This document shows, one piece after another, positions 9,943 to 20,387 of a stretch of 64,000 bases of DNA (positions are counted from its first letter, which is position 1; each line of letters begins with the position of its first letter). The notes under the pieces are model-generated. The model ran no database searches, was not told the origin of the DNA, and worked only from the letters and a program-made list of their open reading frames with translations. The position numbers and the translations under genes are program-made. The DNA comes from Kangiella geojedonensis (lineage in GTDB: Bacteria > Pseudomonadota > Gammaproteobacteria > Enterobacterales > Kangiellaceae): NCBI RefSeq assembly GCF_000981765.1, contig NZ_CP010975.1, positions 1,488,001 to 1,552,000 of the forward strand, written 5' to 3'.

Positions 9943-11037
9943 TTATAGGTCAAATAAGTTTTTATAGGCTCTAAAACGTAAGAAATGATCGCATAATACC
10001 AGTGCAGCCATTGCCTCAACGATTGGCACTGCCCTTGGTAATACGCAAGGATCATGGCGTCCACGCCCATGAAACACCACATCCTTTCCCTCTAGGTTAA
10101 CCGTCTCCTGCTCACGAATAATGGTTGGCGTTGGCTTAAAAGCTACTCGGAACACAATCGGCATACCATTAGAGATCCCGCCCTGCACACCACCAGAGTA
10201 ATTAGTCTTGGTAATAACGGAGCCATTGTCGTCGAAGAAAACATCGTTATGAGTTGAGCCTTGCATTAAGGTGCCTGCAAAGCCAGAACCAATTTCGAAG
10301 CCTTTACTAGCGTTTATCGACAGCATTGCTTTTGCCAAGTCAGCTTCCAGCTTATCGAATACAGGCTCTCCTAACCCTACAGGGACCTTACGCAGCTGAC
10401 ACTCAACGACCCCACCGAGAGAATCTCCAGCTTTACGAGCAGCTTCTATCTTCTTCACCATCTTTTCAGCTAGCTCGGGCTCAGGACAGCGCACAAGGTT
10501 GGTTTCAATCAGATCTGAATTCACGTCTTCTGGGGGTGTCTGTAACTCTAAATCTTGCACACTTTTAACATAGCCGAAGATATCCACACCAAGCGCTTGA
10601 GTTAAGACTTTACGTGCAACAGCTCCAGCAGCGACATGCCCAGCCGTTACGCGAGCAGAGCTACGACCACCACCAGCAACATCTCGAATACCGTACTTTT
10701 GTTGATAGGTATAATCCGCATGACTGGGACGATACAGTTTCGCCATTTCTGAATAATCTTTGCTTTTTTGGTCTTTGTTACGAATGAATAAGGTCAGTGG
10801 TGTCCCGGTGGTAATACCGTCCACCGTACCAGACATGATTTCCACTGCATCAGCTTCATCTCTGCGCGTGGTGATAGAGCTTTGTCCAGGTCGGCGCTTA
10901 TCCAAATAGGGTTGAATATCTTCTTCCGTCAGCTTCAAACCAGCTGGGCAGCCTTCAACAACGACGCCAATGCCCTTTCCGTGGGACTCGCCCCAGTTAC
11001 TAATTTTAAATAATGTTCCGAAGCTATCACCCGCCAT
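9943..11037 (-). CDS. aroC: Chorismate synthase
   Basis: A 364-residue protein of full family length that converts EPSP to chorismate, the last common step of aromatic biosynthesis, using reduced FMN. Visible signatures are [18 protein letters not shown] at the N-terminus, [34 protein letters not shown] and [20 protein letters not shown]. It lies 25 bp downstream of aroA on the same strand, and chorismate feeds the adjacent trp operon. Confidence 0.97.
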   Translation of the reverse strand: MAGDSFGTLFKISNWGESHGKGIGVVVEGCPAGLKLTEEDIQPYLDKRRPGQSSITTRRDEADAVEIMSGTVDGITTGTPLTLFIRNKDQKSKDYSEMAKLYRPSHADYTYQQKYGIRDVAGGGRSSARVTAGHVAAGAVARKVLTQALGVDIFGYVKSVQDLELQTPPEDVNSDLIETNLVRCPEPELAEKMVKKIEAARKAGDSLGGVVECQLRKVPVGLGEPVFDKLEADLAKAMLSINASKGFEIGSGFAGTLMQGSTHNDVFFDDNGSVITKTNYSGGVQGGISNGMPIVFRVAFKPTPTIIREQETVNLEGKDVVFHGRGRHDPCVLPRAVPIVEAMAALVLCDHFLRFRAYKNLFDL

Positions 11038-11062
11038 TTACCCTTCTCCCAATCTATTCAGT

Positions 11063-12355
11063 TTAAGAGGCATCCACAACCTGTGTTTGAATACCAATGG
11101 TCTCTAAAAACTCCCAGTATCTTGGGAATGACTTTTCTACAGCTTGAGCATCCGTTACGACAATACCTGGCATCTTAATGCCTAATAGCGCGAAACTCAT
11201 CGCCAGCCGATGATCATGGCAACTCGATAATTTGTGCAATGTCAGTTTCTGTCCACCAGTCACTCGAATGCTATCGTCGTCATATTCAATATTGGCACCG
11301 AGTTTGTTGAGCTCATCACATAGGTCGACGATGCGGTTCGACTCTTTGAATGCCAAATGTGCAATATTAGTAATATAGGTTTGACCTTGAGCAAACATCG
11401 CAAGCACCACCAAAGTAGGCACCACATCGGGCATATCGCCCATATCGACCTCAATCCCTTTAAGTGGCTGTTGGTACCTTAACGTTAATTGACTGTCGGT
11501 GCGCTCAATATCAGCACCCATCTGCTGCAACACTTGGTAAAACTTGGACTCGCCCTGTGGGGAGTTAAAATCAAAAGCCTTTAAAGTGACGCTAGTTTCA
11601 GCCAGAAGCCCCGCCACCATGAAATAACTGCTACTCACCACATCACTGGCAATATCAATACTCGCTGCACTAACCGACTGCTCGGCAGGAATCTTGAGTT
11701 CGGTATTGGAAACCTCTTCAACTACGCCACCAAACAATGAAATAGCATTTTTCGTCAGCTGGATATAGCTTGAGGAGACCGTTTTCCCCTTGAGCCTTAG
11801 TGTCGTGTCGGCCTTGGCTTTAAGGCAAGCAATCAACAAACCACTTAAATATTGGCTACTGCGACTGGTATCCAGTTCCACATACCCGCCCTTAATTGGC
11901 CCTTTAAGTTTAATGGGTAAAGTATCGCTGCCCACCTCCACTCCAAGCTCACGAAGGCTCTGTGAGACCTCCTGCATTGGCCGCTGACGCATTTGCTGAC
12001 TGGCATCTATCACAACTTCAGTACTCAAGTTACTGGCAACCGCAGTAATAAATCGGCTGAGTGTGCCACTATCACGGCAATTAATTTCAGCAGTTTGAGC
12101 AAGGCTGTAATGTTTAATCCCTTCAATATCAACAACACCTGGGCTTATCTCAGTCACGCTCGCACCCAGCTGAGTGATAGCATCAAGCGCCGCTTCAATG
12201 TCATCGTTTTGCGGTAAGTTGCGCAACTGAGTGGTGCCAGTAGCAATAGCCGCCAGTGCAATATAACGATTCGCCAAGTACTTGCTACCAGGCACAGTAA
12301 CTATCGGAGACTGGATATTATGGGTAATAACTTGTCTATTTGACATACTTTCCAT
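11063..12355 (-). CDS. aroA: Divergent 3-phosphoshikimate 1-carboxyvinyltransferase (EPSP synthase)
   Basis: A 430-residue enzyme joining shikimate-3-phosphate and PEP. I start at ATG 12355, with AGGG about 9 nt upstream; a TTG two codons earlier and an ATG three codons later are alternatives. Conserved features are the N-terminal lysine and arginine (PGSKYLANR), QRPMQ, SSQYLSGLL, the catalytic aspartate region GDMPDVVPTL, KESNR, HDHRLAM and EKSFP. Unusually, the serine after SK that binds substrate in E. coli is tyrosine, and the usual NAGT loop reads DSGT. Gammaproteobacterial aroA normally sits between serC and cmk, so this location is also atypical. It is probably still functional. Confidence 0.88.
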   Translation of the reverse strand: MESMSNRQVITHNIQSPIVTVPGSKYLANRYIALAAIATGTTQLRNLPQNDDIEAALDAITQLGASVTEISPGVVDIEGIKHYSLAQTAEINCRDSGTLSRFITAVASNLSTEVVIDASQQMRQRPMQEVSQSLRELGVEVGSDTLPIKLKGPIKGGYVELDTSRSSQYLSGLLIACLKAKADTTLRLKGKTVSSSYIQLTKNAISLFGGVVEEVSNTELKIPAEQSVSAASIDIASDVVSSSYFMVAGLLAETSVTLKAFDFNSPQGESKFYQVLQQMGADIERTDSQLTLRYQQPLKGIEVDMGDMPDVVPTLVVLAMFAQGQTYITNIAHLAFKESNRIVDLCDELNKLGANIEYDDDSIRVTGGQKLTLHKLSSCHDHRLAMSFALLGIKMPGIVVTDAQAVEKSFPRYWEFLETIGIQTQVVDAS

Positions 12356-12391
12356 ACTCAAAGACCCTAAGAGCCTATTAGGCTTAAGATC

Positions 12392-12634
12392 TTAAGGTTG
12401 TAACTCTTCTATTAATTCAGACAGCAGTTCAATATCGCGGTCACTTAACCCATCTGACTCCACCGCATCCTCAACAAATAGCGCAAATTCAGCAAACCAT
12501 TGCTCATCGGTTAAATCATCTACTGGAATTAAGTCCACCATCGGGATTAAATACCCGACTAAAAATAACTTCTCTTCTTCAACGGTTTGTTCTAGCTCTA
12601 ATAGCTGTTGCTTAATTTGTTCTGCAATCGGCAT
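12392..12634 (-). CDS. yfcL: YfcL-family small protein
   Basis: An 80-residue acidic protein without signal or membrane segments. EEKLFLVGYLIPMVDLIPV and the C-terminal GLSDRDIELLSELIEEL parallel E. coli YfcL, which is also encoded near aroC. Its function is unknown. It lies upstream of aroA and aroC and is likely in the same transcript, downstream of trpA. Confidence 0.65.
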   Translation of the reverse strand: MPIAEQIKQQLLELEQTVEEEKLFLVGYLIPMVDLIPVDDLTDEQWFAEFALFVEDAVESDGLSDRDIELLSELIEELQP

Positions 12635-12672
12635 AACCCACTCTCTTCTTCAAATTAGTACTCATGCTAACA

Positions 12673-13494
12673 CTAAGCCGTATCAGCATGATTCGTGTGT
12701 GCAGCTTGAGCGATTGAGCGCACATAGTCGCCAATCCGTTCCAGCATTATTTGAGGGTTATTATAGTGTTGATTGATTAAGTTAACTATGGCTGAGCCCG
12801 TAATAATTCCATCAACGCCAGCATTTGCAGCATCAAAGACATGCTTTGGCTCTGAAATACCAAATCCCTGCACCAAGGGAGGGCTGTTGAACTCTCTCAG
12901 CTTACCTAAAAAGTCCGTTTTAGCTTTAGTTGCCGCGACTTCTGTGCCAGTAATGCCCTTTCGACTTAACACATAAGTGTAACCTTTACTGTTATCAGCA
13001 ATCTGGCGCAACGTCTCGTCACTGGCATCAGGCGGCGCAATAAATACCAACTGCAAACTACAGTCCTCAGCTGTTTGAGCGAATAACTGTGACTCTTTTA
13101 CTGGGCAGTCAGCAACCAGCACCGAATCGATACCTACTTTGTGGCACTTATTAAAAAAGGTTTCAACGCCCTGAGCAAAGACCAAATTAGCATAAGTCAG
13201 TAGACCAATCGGTAGGTCAGGATATTTTGCTCGTACTTTACCAATCAGGTTTAGCCCTGCTTCAATCGAAAAGTTATTTGCTAAAGGCCTTAACGCAGCC
13301 TGCTGGATAACGGGACCATCCGCCACAGGGTCAGAAAAAGCTAAGCCCAACTCAAGGCCGTCTGCACCGTTCTCAACTAATTGATCAATAATGTGTAATG
13401 ACAATTCTTCATTCGGGTCACCAACGATCACAAAAGGAATGTAAGCTAAATGATTGTTAGCTGAGCTCTTGTCGAACATAGTTTGATAACGCAT
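12673..13494 (-). CDS. trpA: Tryptophan synthase alpha subunit
   Basis: This subunit cleaves indole-3-glycerol phosphate to indole, which is channelled to TrpB. I choose ATG 13494 (MRYQTMF, 273 residues) because GGGAG is 5 nt upstream; an in-frame ATG at 13506 is also possible. The catalytic Glu of LELG and Asp of VADGP are present, as is QGFGIS. The last gene of the trp operon, it begins within a few bases of the trpB stop. Confidence 0.96.
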   Translation of the reverse strand: MRYQTMFDKSSANNHLAYIPFVIVGDPNEELSLHIIDQLVENGADGLELGLAFSDPVADGPVIQQAALRPLANNFSIEAGLNLIGKVRAKYPDLPIGLLTYANLVFAQGVETFFNKCHKVGIDSVLVADCPVKESQLFAQTAEDCSLQLVFIAPPDASDETLRQIADNSKGYTYVLSRKGITGTEVAATKAKTDFLGKLREFNSPPLVQGFGISEPKHVFDAANAGVDGIITGSAIVNLINQHYNNPQIMLERIGDYVRSIAQAAHTNHADTA

Positions 13495-13507
13495 ACTCGC
13501 TCCCATC

Positions 13508-14725
13508 CTAAATGTCTCCGTCTTTCTCTAAAATACTCATGACGTGGCTTAAGTCTTTATCACCACGACCCGATAAGTTGACTAATAACACCGTTGGTTG
13601 CTTAACCTCCTGACTCACCTTTTTTGCATAAGCAAGTGCGTGCGACGACTCCAAAGCAGGGATGATTCCTTCTGCGTGGGACAACTCCTGAAAAGCCTCT
13701 AAGGCTTCGTCATCAGTGACGCCAACGTATTCAGCACGACCACTGGTCATCAGATGTACATGTTCTGGCCCAACAGCAGGGTAATCCAATCCCGCTGAAA
13801 TTGAGTGCGACTCTATAATTTGTCCCTCATCAGTTTGCAGAGTGTGCGTTCGTGCACCATGAATAATACCTTCGGTGCCTTTGAGTAACGTCGCACCATG
13901 AGCATCTGAGTCTAAGCCATGTCCCGCAGGCTCAACACCAATAAGCTTCACATGCTCTTCTTTAATAAAATCTGCAAAGATTCCTATAGCATTAGAGCCA
14001 CCACCGACACAGGCAATGACCGCATCAGGAAGTTGTCCTGTTTGCTCCAGCATTTGTCTTTTGGCTTCCTCTCCAATCACTTGTTGAAACCTTTTCACCA
14101 TTTTCGGGAATGGATGTGGCCCAGCAGCGGTACCCAGTAAATAGTGAGTATCATCATAACTTGCAGCCCAGTCGCGTAACGCTTCATTGATAGCATCTTT
14201 TAAACTAGCGCTACCATTATCAACGGGAATCACTTCAGCGCCCATTAAGCGCATTCTAAAAACATTTGGCGCTTGGCGGTCACAATCCTTCTTGCCCATA
14301 TAAACCGTCACTTTCAAACCTAACAGTGCACACGCCAGTGCCGTCGCCACGCCGTGTTGGCCGGCACCAGTTTCAGCAATGATTCGTGTTTTACCCATAC
14401 GCTTTGCTAATAAGGCCTGCGCTAATACCTGGTTAGTTTTATGGGCGCCGCCATGGAGTAGGTCTTCACGCTTTAAAAACACACGACAGTTTTCAGTACG
14501 CCCAAAAGTTTTACATTCCGTTAGTGGCGTAGGCCTGCCCGCATAATTATTCAGTAGCGAATTAAGTTCGCTTAAAAACTCATCATCCGTGATAGCACTT
14601 TCGAAGGCATCTTCTAGCTGCTCAAGTGCTGGGACTAAAATTTGAGGAACGAACTGACCACCATATTGCCCAATATAAGCGCCATCGTATTCAAATTTAG
14701 TTGAATTAGTATCATTCAGTGACAT
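13508..14725 (-). CDS. trpB: Tryptophan synthase beta subunit
   Basis: A 405-residue PLP enzyme that condenses indole with serine. The PLP lysine is K96 in HGGAHKTNQ, and the glycine-rich phosphate loop is [10 protein letters not shown]. The N-terminus ([12 protein letters not shown]) matches the TrpB1 class that pairs with TrpA. It starts 2 bp after the trpCF stop, indicating tight translational coupling. Confidence 0.98.
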   Translation of the reverse strand: MSLNDTNSTKFEYDGAYIGQYGGQFVPQILVPALEQLEDAFESAITDDEFLSELNSLLNNYAGRPTPLTECKTFGRTENCRVFLKREDLLHGGAHKTNQVLAQALLAKRMGKTRIIAETGAGQHGVATALACALLGLKVTVYMGKKDCDRQAPNVFRMRLMGAEVIPVDNGSASLKDAINEALRDWAASYDDTHYLLGTAAGPHPFPKMVKRFQQVIGEEAKRQMLEQTGQLPDAVIACVGGGSNAIGIFADFIKEEHVKLIGVEPAGHGLDSDAHGATLLKGTEGIIHGARTHTLQTDEGQIIESHSISAGLDYPAVGPEHVHLMTSGRAEYVGVTDDEALEAFQELSHAEGIIPALESSHALAYAKKVSQEVKQPTVLLVNLSGRGDKDLSHVMSILEKDGDI

Positions 14726-14727
14726 GT

Positions 14728-16128
14728 TTAACCTCTTTGATCATTTCTAGGCGTGTCGCCTAGATGACTTCTGCCAGACAATGCTCTGGCATTAGCAAAT
14801 AATTTTTCAATTCGTTCTTGTGACTTAACACCTGGCGAAGCTTCGGTACCACCACAGACATCAACTGCACAGATACCAAAAGACTTTAGTTGTCGAATAT
14901 TATCGGGCGTGACGCCACCGGCCACCCGAAATTTAAACTGCGGGTACTGCTTCTTTAATTCAGTAATGATCGACCAATCAAAAGGCTTTCCAGTACCACC
15001 CTTTAAACTACCAACCTGAGTATCCAGCAAAATTTCATCAACTGAATACTCAGGAATTACCGGTAGACTACCCCCTTCTCGGATAGAAATAACCTTTGAA
15101 ATAAGACAAGAGCTTGGAAGTTTTTTCCTAAGAGTCTCGACGTACTCAGTACTTTCATCGCCATGCAGTTGCACACCTGAAAGTTGATGCTGAATAACCG
15201 AATCATTAACGTCCTCAATGCTGTGGTTTTGAAAAACCCCGATAGTAGGATTGTTTGATGTGAAACCAGCTTCCACAACTCTGCGAGGCGAAGCGTCTAC
15301 GAAGATCTTACCAAGAGATGATACCGGTAATTCACTCAATATGTCGGCTGAGGGCTGGTCTTTAACACCACAAACTTTTATATCCCCATAAACCAACTGT
15401 TTCGCTGCCAACTCTAAATCATTCTGACTCATTAGACTGCTACCGACCAAACAGGCATCAGCTAATGGCGACAGCGTTAACACATCATCATGAGTAGCGA
15501 TGCCTGACTCGGTAACCACGATAGTATCGCTGGGAATGGCCGCTACCAATCGTTCAGTATGGGTAAGATCAATACTTAAGTCTTTTAAATTACGATTATT
15601 GATACCAATAATGTTTGCTTCAAGAGCCAAGGCTCGCTCAAGCTCTTCCTCATTATGAACTTCTGTCAAAATATCTAAGCTGTACTTCTCAGCTTCTTTC
15701 TGACACGCCGTATATTCTTGATCATTCAACACCGACAACATCAATAAAATTGCATCAGCACCATAAAATCGAGCTTGGCGTACTTGCTTAGGTTCCAGAA
15801 TAAAGTCTTTGCATAAAACAGGCTTGTCCGTATGCTCACTCACATATTGTAAATTAGCGTAACTACCACGGAAAAAGCGGTCTTCGGTCAATACAGAGAT
15901 AGCATCCGCATACTGGTTGTAGATCGGCACTATTTCTTCTAAATTAAAATCTTCGCGAATTAACCCCTTCGATGGCGATGCCATTTTACACTCCATAATA
16001 AAGCCGAAATGAGGCTGTTTCAGTGCATCATAAAAGCTTTTGGTGCTAGGGGATAAGCCCGACACGTCTGGGCTATTAGCAAGCGTTTCACGACGATGCT
16101 CGACAATGGCTTGCAGCACATTAACCAT
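14728..16128 (-). CDS. trpCF: Bifunctional indole-3-glycerol phosphate synthase/phosphoribosylanthranilate isomerase
   Basis: A 466-residue fusion carrying out two consecutive Trp steps. Residues about 1-250 are the IGPS barrel ([31 protein letters not shown]). Residues about 255-455 are the PRAI barrel ([13 protein letters not shown] with the catalytic cysteine, [28 protein letters not shown]). The TrpC-TrpF fusion is the enterobacterial/Vibrio arrangement, whereas pseudomonads keep separate genes. The start overlaps the end of trpD by 8 bp. The last dozen residues form a short polar tail beyond the barrel. Confidence 0.97.
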   Translation of the reverse strand: MVNVLQAIVEHRRETLANSPDVSGLSPSTKSFYDALKQPHFGFIMECKMASPSKGLIREDFNLEEIVPIYNQYADAISVLTEDRFFRGSYANLQYVSEHTDKPVLCKDFILEPKQVRQARFYGADAILLMLSVLNDQEYTACQKEAEKYSLDILTEVHNEEELERALALEANIIGINNRNLKDLSIDLTHTERLVAAIPSDTIVVTESGIATHDDVLTLSPLADACLVGSSLMSQNDLELAAKQLVYGDIKVCGVKDQPSADILSELPVSSLGKIFVDASPRRVVEAGFTSNNPTIGVFQNHSIEDVNDSVIQHQLSGVQLHGDESTEYVETLRKKLPSSCLISKVISIREGGSLPVIPEYSVDEILLDTQVGSLKGGTGKPFDWSIITELKKQYPQFKFRVAGGVTPDNIRQLKSFGICAVDVCGGTEASPGVKSQERIEKLFANARALSGRSHLGDTPRNDQRG

Positions 16129-17128
16129 GTGATAGCTCCTTAATCTTGTTCAAGTGATTCAAACCTTGGCCACTTTGAATAATATGCTTTGCCTTGTCAT
16201 AACCTTCTTTAAAATCAGCAACCAAGCCATTAAGCACGAATAGCGCAGAACAATTAACCGCGACCATATCCACATGCGCCTCAGGCGCTTTGCCACTGAG
16301 CAATTGAAGGGCTGCTGTTTTGTTATCGACGCCTTCACTAACTTGTATCGCACTTAAATCGTGACGTTTAGCTGAAAAGTCCTCGGGAGAAAGCTCTAAC
16401 TTATCGATAACGCCATCATTAAGCATGACCGCTTTTGTTGGGCCGTGAACAGCAATTTCATCCAGCCCTGAACCATGAACAATCAAAGCTCTTTTTGTAC
16501 CCAGCAAGTCTAAAATTTTAGCAAAAGGTTCTAAATATTGCTCATCATACACACCGAGTAACTGAGTATCAGGCAAAGCAGGATTCGCTAACGGGCCAAT
16601 AAGGTTAAAGATGGTACGGGTCTTTAATGAACGACGGACCGGCATGACATGCTTCACGCCCTGATGGTAATCGGGAGCATATAAAAAACAAAAGTTTGCC
16701 TGGTCGAGCAGTGATTTACTCTTAGCGGCATTTAAGTCAATGGTAACGCCTAACTGTTCCATTAAATCAGCTGAGCCACATTTAGAAGACACGGAGCGAT
16801 TGCCATGCTTAACAATCTTGACACCAGCAGACGCCGCCACAATGGCCACTAATGTGGACACATTGATGGTATTTAAGCCATCTCCTCCAGTTCCACAACA
16901 ATCGCTGACCGAGTATTCGGCTGGCGGAAAGTATTGGGCTTCCTGTCTCAGTGCAGCGGCAGCTCCGGCAATCTCTTCAACCGTCTCGCCCTTTGTTTTA
17001 AGTGCCGCTAACATAGCAGCAACCACTGGCAGCTCTATATCACCCTGCAATACTTGACGGAAAGAACCGCTGGCCTGTTCGAAGTTTAGGTTCTGCCCTT
17101 GGTAGACATTCTCAAGCAAATTCAGCAT
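16121..17128 (-). CDS. trpD: Anthranilate phosphoribosyltransferase
   Basis: A 335-residue enzyme attaching phosphoribose from PRPP to anthranilate. The PRPP-binding loop CCGTGGDGLNTINVST and the downstream KHGNRSVSSKCGSADL segment are clear. It is a stand-alone TrpD, not fused to TrpG as in E. coli. It overlaps trpG by 17 bp upstream and trpCF by 8 bp downstream. Confidence 0.97.
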   Translation of the reverse strand: MLNLLENVYQGQNLNFEQASGSFRQVLQGDIELPVVAAMLAALKTKGETVEEIAGAAAALRQEAQYFPPAEYSVSDCCGTGGDGLNTINVSTLVAIVAASAGVKIVKHGNRSVSSKCGSADLMEQLGVTIDLNAAKSKSLLDQANFCFLYAPDYHQGVKHVMPVRRSLKTRTIFNLIGPLANPALPDTQLLGVYDEQYLEPFAKILDLLGTKRALIVHGSGLDEIAVHGPTKAVMLNDGVIDKLELSPEDFSAKRHDLSAIQVSEGVDNKTAALQLLSGKAPEAHVDMVAVNCSALFVLNGLVADFKEGYDKAKHIIQSGQGLNHLNKIKELSHG

Positions 17129-17726
17129 AAGACACTCCTTCTTTTTTGCTTTTTTTATTCAATGCCAATTCAATAAAGTTCTTTAGTACTTTTGTACCGT
17201 CACGAGTCATAATGCTTTCAGGGTGAAACTGTAAGCCAAATACAGGGTATTCAATATGTGAAATAGCCATAATCTCATCATCTTCAGTCACCGCATCCAC
17301 TCGTAAATCCTTGGTTAGATGGGTGGCAGCTAAAGAATGATAGCGAGCAACTGTAATTTTTGAACTTAAAACATCCAATAACCCCGACTGATACGAATAA
17401 ACATTAGCCGCTTTTCCATGCACAATATTTTTTGCTGTGCCGACTTTCCCGCCAAAGGCTTCAACGATGACTTGATGGCCCAAGCAGACGCCAAGTATCG
17501 GTTTTTCTGCCGATAGCTCTCTAACCAGTTTAATGCAGTGCCCCGCCTCTTTGGGGGAACCCGGCCCAGGCGACAGCACAATCGAATCAACGGTTTTTGT
17601 CAGCTTCTTTAATTCCTCGTAAGGAATATCATTACGACAAACAGTCACCTCGACACCTGCAAGCTCAAGTTCATACTTAAGGTTGTAGATAAAGGAATCA
17701 TAGTTATCGATCAATAACGTTTTCAT
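17112..17726 (-). CDS. trpG: Anthranilate synthase glutamine amidotransferase subunit
   Basis: A 204-residue class I glutaminase supplying ammonia to TrpE. The catalytic triad motifs are LGVCLGHQ (Cys), and FGLQFHPESI (His and Glu); SPGPGSP and YHSLA are also typical. The ATG overlaps the trpE stop in an ATGA arrangement. With trpE adjacent, its role is anthranilate synthesis, although some TrpG homologues also serve PabB. Confidence 0.96.
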   Translation of the reverse strand: MKTLLIDNYDSFIYNLKYELELAGVEVTVCRNDIPYEELKKLTKTVDSIVLSPGPGSPKEAGHCIKLVRELSAEKPILGVCLGHQVIVEAFGGKVGTAKNIVHGKAANVYSYQSGLLDVLSSKITVARYHSLAATHLTKDLRVDAVTEDDEIMAISHIEYPVFGLQFHPESIMTRDGTKVLKNFIELALNKKSKKEGVSYAEFA

Positions 17727-19288
17727 GACAATAGCTCCGAATTTGGTGGGTTATTGCGACAAGCATCAATCACAGCTTTGGCTTTATTGACCGTTTCTAA
17801 TGCTTCAAGATTTGGCTCAGAATCATGAACAATACCCGCACCGGCAGATATCTTTGCAACACCGTCACTCACTACTGCCGAACGGATTATAATGGCACTA
17901 TCAAACTCATCATTGGCATTCAGCACACAAACCGCGCCACCATAATATCCCCGCCCTTCGGATTCTTGCTCGCGGATGATTTCCATGGCTTTAATTTTAG
18001 GTGCACCCGTTAACGTCCCCATATTGGCACAAGCTCGATAAGCAACCAGTGAATCAATCTCAGGCTTCAACACCCCTTTAATCTCTGACACCATGTGTTG
18101 AACGTGAGAATATTTAACAATGCGCTTTAATTGAATAACTTCACGGCTACCAGGAACAACGACTTTTGCTAAGTCGTTACGAGCAAGGTCAACTAACATC
18201 ATATGCTCAGCAGACTCTTTCTTGTCCTCTATTAACTCGAACTCGACTCTGGAGTCATGATCATGGTTAATCTCACCGGTAAGCTCATCGATTGCACGCT
18301 TACGAGTGCCTGCAATTGGGTAAAGATAAACCTCACGCTTTTTATTGACCTTAAGAGCACTTTCTGGGCTTGCACCAAAGAGCTCTTTATCGCCAAAGTT
18401 AAGGAAATACATATAAGGGGATGGATTGGTTAAGCGTAACTTGCCGTATGCTTTATAGGCGTTCGAGCAAGATACATTGAACGTTCGAGCTAGCACCACT
18501 TGGAAAATGTCACCTTTTACGATGCGCTCCTTGGCTCGGTCAACAAATTCATAGTATTCATTATCAGAAATGTTTAAAGCTATCGAAGAGTTTTCCTGCT
18601 GTTCATCAAAACTTAAGAGTTCATTCGATTGCTGACTTACTAGAACTTCATAGATGTTTTCTAACTCAACGCCCAATCTAACAGTATTCTCAGCATTATC
18701 ACCAAAACCTTTCACCACCACTTTTGCCGACTGACTTTCACGATGTTGAATCACCAGTTGATCTGCCACATAAAAGCAATAATCTTCTTGGGATTTGCTA
18801 ATGCTGGGTAATTTCTCATACTGCTCAACCACCTCATAACTAAAAGCACCAATGAGCATAGAGGTTTCGTTATCAGCAGTATTATCCTTTAGTAAGTCCC
18901 TCAGGTATTGCAGCACCGTCACTGTCGTCGTTTCTGACAAGCGTTGCGCTTCGTTGCTTGCGGACTGCCTCTTTCCTAATACTAAGTTTAACTCTTGCCC
19001 CTTCTCATTGATGGCAAAGTTTTGACATAAGAACTCTAGCGACTTAATAGACTTCAGCAGCTCTTGACCATTTGGGTTTAAAGCTGTCATTGTTACAACA
19101 TTATCCAGCGCCTTTATCTGAAGCGCAGCAGATACCATCACAACGCTACGCTGATGTTCGTGAGTTCCAGCCTCTGCCGTTTCTAACAAAGCAGTGTGCT
19201 TTAGCTGCCCCTTGTCCGCCAATACACCATAGACCTGAAACGGGTTAAGGCTCAAAGGTAGCTTACGGGTTAACGTCTTAACTTGCAT
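17723..19288 (-). CDS. trpE: Anthranilate synthase component I
   Basis: A 521-residue protein from ATG 19288, chosen because AGGAGG lies 6 nt upstream; the frame extends further to 19315 without a better site. The chorismate-binding domain carries FQVVLARTFNV, NPSPYMYFLNF, GASPESALKV, PIAGTRKRA and GTLTGAPKIKAMEII. The N-terminal LLETAE corresponds to the LLES motif that binds feedback tryptophan. It converts chorismate to anthranilate with TrpG. Its first codons overlap the end of the DAHP synthase gene by 11 bp. Confidence 0.96.
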   Translation of the reverse strand: MQVKTLTRKLPLSLNPFQVYGVLADKGQLKHTALLETAEAGTHEHQRSVVMVSAALQIKALDNVVTMTALNPNGQELLKSIKSLEFLCQNFAINEKGQELNLVLGKRQSASNEAQRLSETTTVTVLQYLRDLLKDNTADNETSMLIGAFSYEVVEQYEKLPSISKSQEDYCFYVADQLVIQHRESQSAKVVVKGFGDNAENTVRLGVELENIYEVLVSQQSNELLSFDEQQENSSIALNISDNEYYEFVDRAKERIVKGDIFQVVLARTFNVSCSNAYKAYGKLRLTNPSPYMYFLNFGDKELFGASPESALKVNKKREVYLYPIAGTRKRAIDELTGEINHDHDSRVEFELIEDKKESAEHMMLVDLARNDLAKVVVPGSREVIQLKRIVKYSHVQHMVSEIKGVLKPEIDSLVAYRACANMGTLTGAPKIKAMEIIREQESEGRGYYGGAVCVLNANDEFDSAIIIRSAVVSDGVAKISAGAGIVHDSEPNLEALETVNKAKAVIDACRNNPPNSELLS

Positions 19289-20312
19289 CGAGTGCCTCCT
19301 GATAAGTACGACCACTCGCTTTAATAAAAGGAACCAGTTGTTGCATCAACTGCGAAAAGTCATCTGCTGATAATGCCTGGGCTGCATCAGAGACAGACTC
19401 GCGAGGATTACGGTGCGACTCAATGATCAAGCCATCAGCGCCACATGCCACCCCAGCTTTGGCCATTGGACCAACTAAGGTTCTTACTCCGGTACCGTGC
19501 GAAGGATCAACGATAACTGGCAAGTGACTTTTCTCTTTAATAAATGCCACGGCATTTAAATCTAACGTATTCCGAGTGGCTGTCTCGAAGGTTCGAATAC
19601 CGCGCTCGCAGATCATAACGTTCGGATTGCCCGTCGCCACAATGTACTCTGCAGCCAGCAGTAGCTCTTCGATAGTTGCCGATAAACCACGCTTCAGCAG
19701 TACAGGATGCTTAGTTTCACCAACCGCTTTTAGCAATGTATAGTTTTGCATATTACGTGCGCCAATTTGGAAAGCCGATGTATAACGCGCGACATCATCT
19801 AGATCGTTAACATCCATAATTTCAGTAATGGTATCCATGCCAACTTCTTTACCGACTTGCTCCATAATTTTTAAACCTTCAACGCCTAAGCCTTGAAACG
19901 AATAGGGGCTAGTTCTAGGTTTAAAAGCACCACCGCGAAGTACCGTTGCACCCGAGGCTTTAACCTGCTGAGCAGTTTCAAGCAACTGCTCATAACTCTC
20001 AATAGCGCATGGGCCAGCCATAATGGTGAATTGATCACCTCCGACAGGCGTGTTACCAACATCAATCACTGTGTCATGTGGGTAAATCTCACGACTCACC
20101 AGCTTATATTTGCTTAAGACAGGCTTTAAATGCTCAACCTGTGGGTGATTATCAAAATGGAGTGACTGTAAAATACGTTCGTCACCTAACGCCCCAATAA
20201 CGGTTCGCTCAACACCTGGCATATGTAATGGTTTTAACCCTGCTTTTTCAATCTGGGCTAAAATTTCTTGTGCATCTGCTTCTGTTGCTGTTGGTTTTAA
20301 AATAATAATCAT
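19278..20312 (-). CDS. aroF: 3-deoxy-7-phosphoheptulonate (DAHP) synthase with N-terminal regulatory-type domain
   Basis: The first structural gene of the trp operon, 344 residues from ATG 20312, with AAGGAA 7 nt upstream; the longer frame to 20360 overlaps the attenuator. Residues about 1-70 form a small ferredoxin/ACT-like domain as in Thermotoga DAHP synthase. The catalytic barrel carries [36 protein letters not shown] and VDPSHGTG. This is the AroA-I-beta/KDOPS-like class, unrelated in N-terminus to E. coli AroFGH. It commits carbon to the shikimate pathway. Its place behind two Trp attenuators suggests a Trp-responsive isozyme; aroF is used as a generic symbol. Confidence 0.93.
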   Translation of the reverse strand: MIIILKPTATEADAQEILAQIEKAGLKPLHMPGVERTVIGALGDERILQSLHFDNHPQVEHLKPVLSKYKLVSREIYPHDTVIDVGNTPVGGDQFTIMAGPCAIESYEQLLETAQQVKASGATVLRGGAFKPRTSPYSFQGLGVEGLKIMEQVGKEVGMDTITEIMDVNDLDDVARYTSAFQIGARNMQNYTLLKAVGETKHPVLLKRGLSATIEELLLAAEYIVATGNPNVMICERGIRTFETATRNTLDLNAVAFIKEKSHLPVIVDPSHGTGVRTLVGPMAKAGVACGADGLIIESHRNPRESVSDAAQALSADDFSQLMQQLVPFIKASGRTYQEALDAS

Positions 20313-20360
20313 GGTTGTTTCCTTAAGTTTAAAATCGTTAAATTCAAATTCTGTAGACAC

Positions 20361-20387
20361 AAAAAAACCCGCTCAATGGCGGGTTTT
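20361..20387 (-). terminator. Trp attenuator 2, Rho-independent terminator
   Basis: On the minus strand AAAACCCGC, loop CATTGA, GCGGGTTTT form a 9-bp stem continuing into seven T's (20367-20361). It lies 49 bp before the DAHP synthase ATG and after leader peptide 2. Its 5' arm can instead pair with the segment after the trpL2 stop codon, as expected of an attenuator. Confidence 0.9.
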
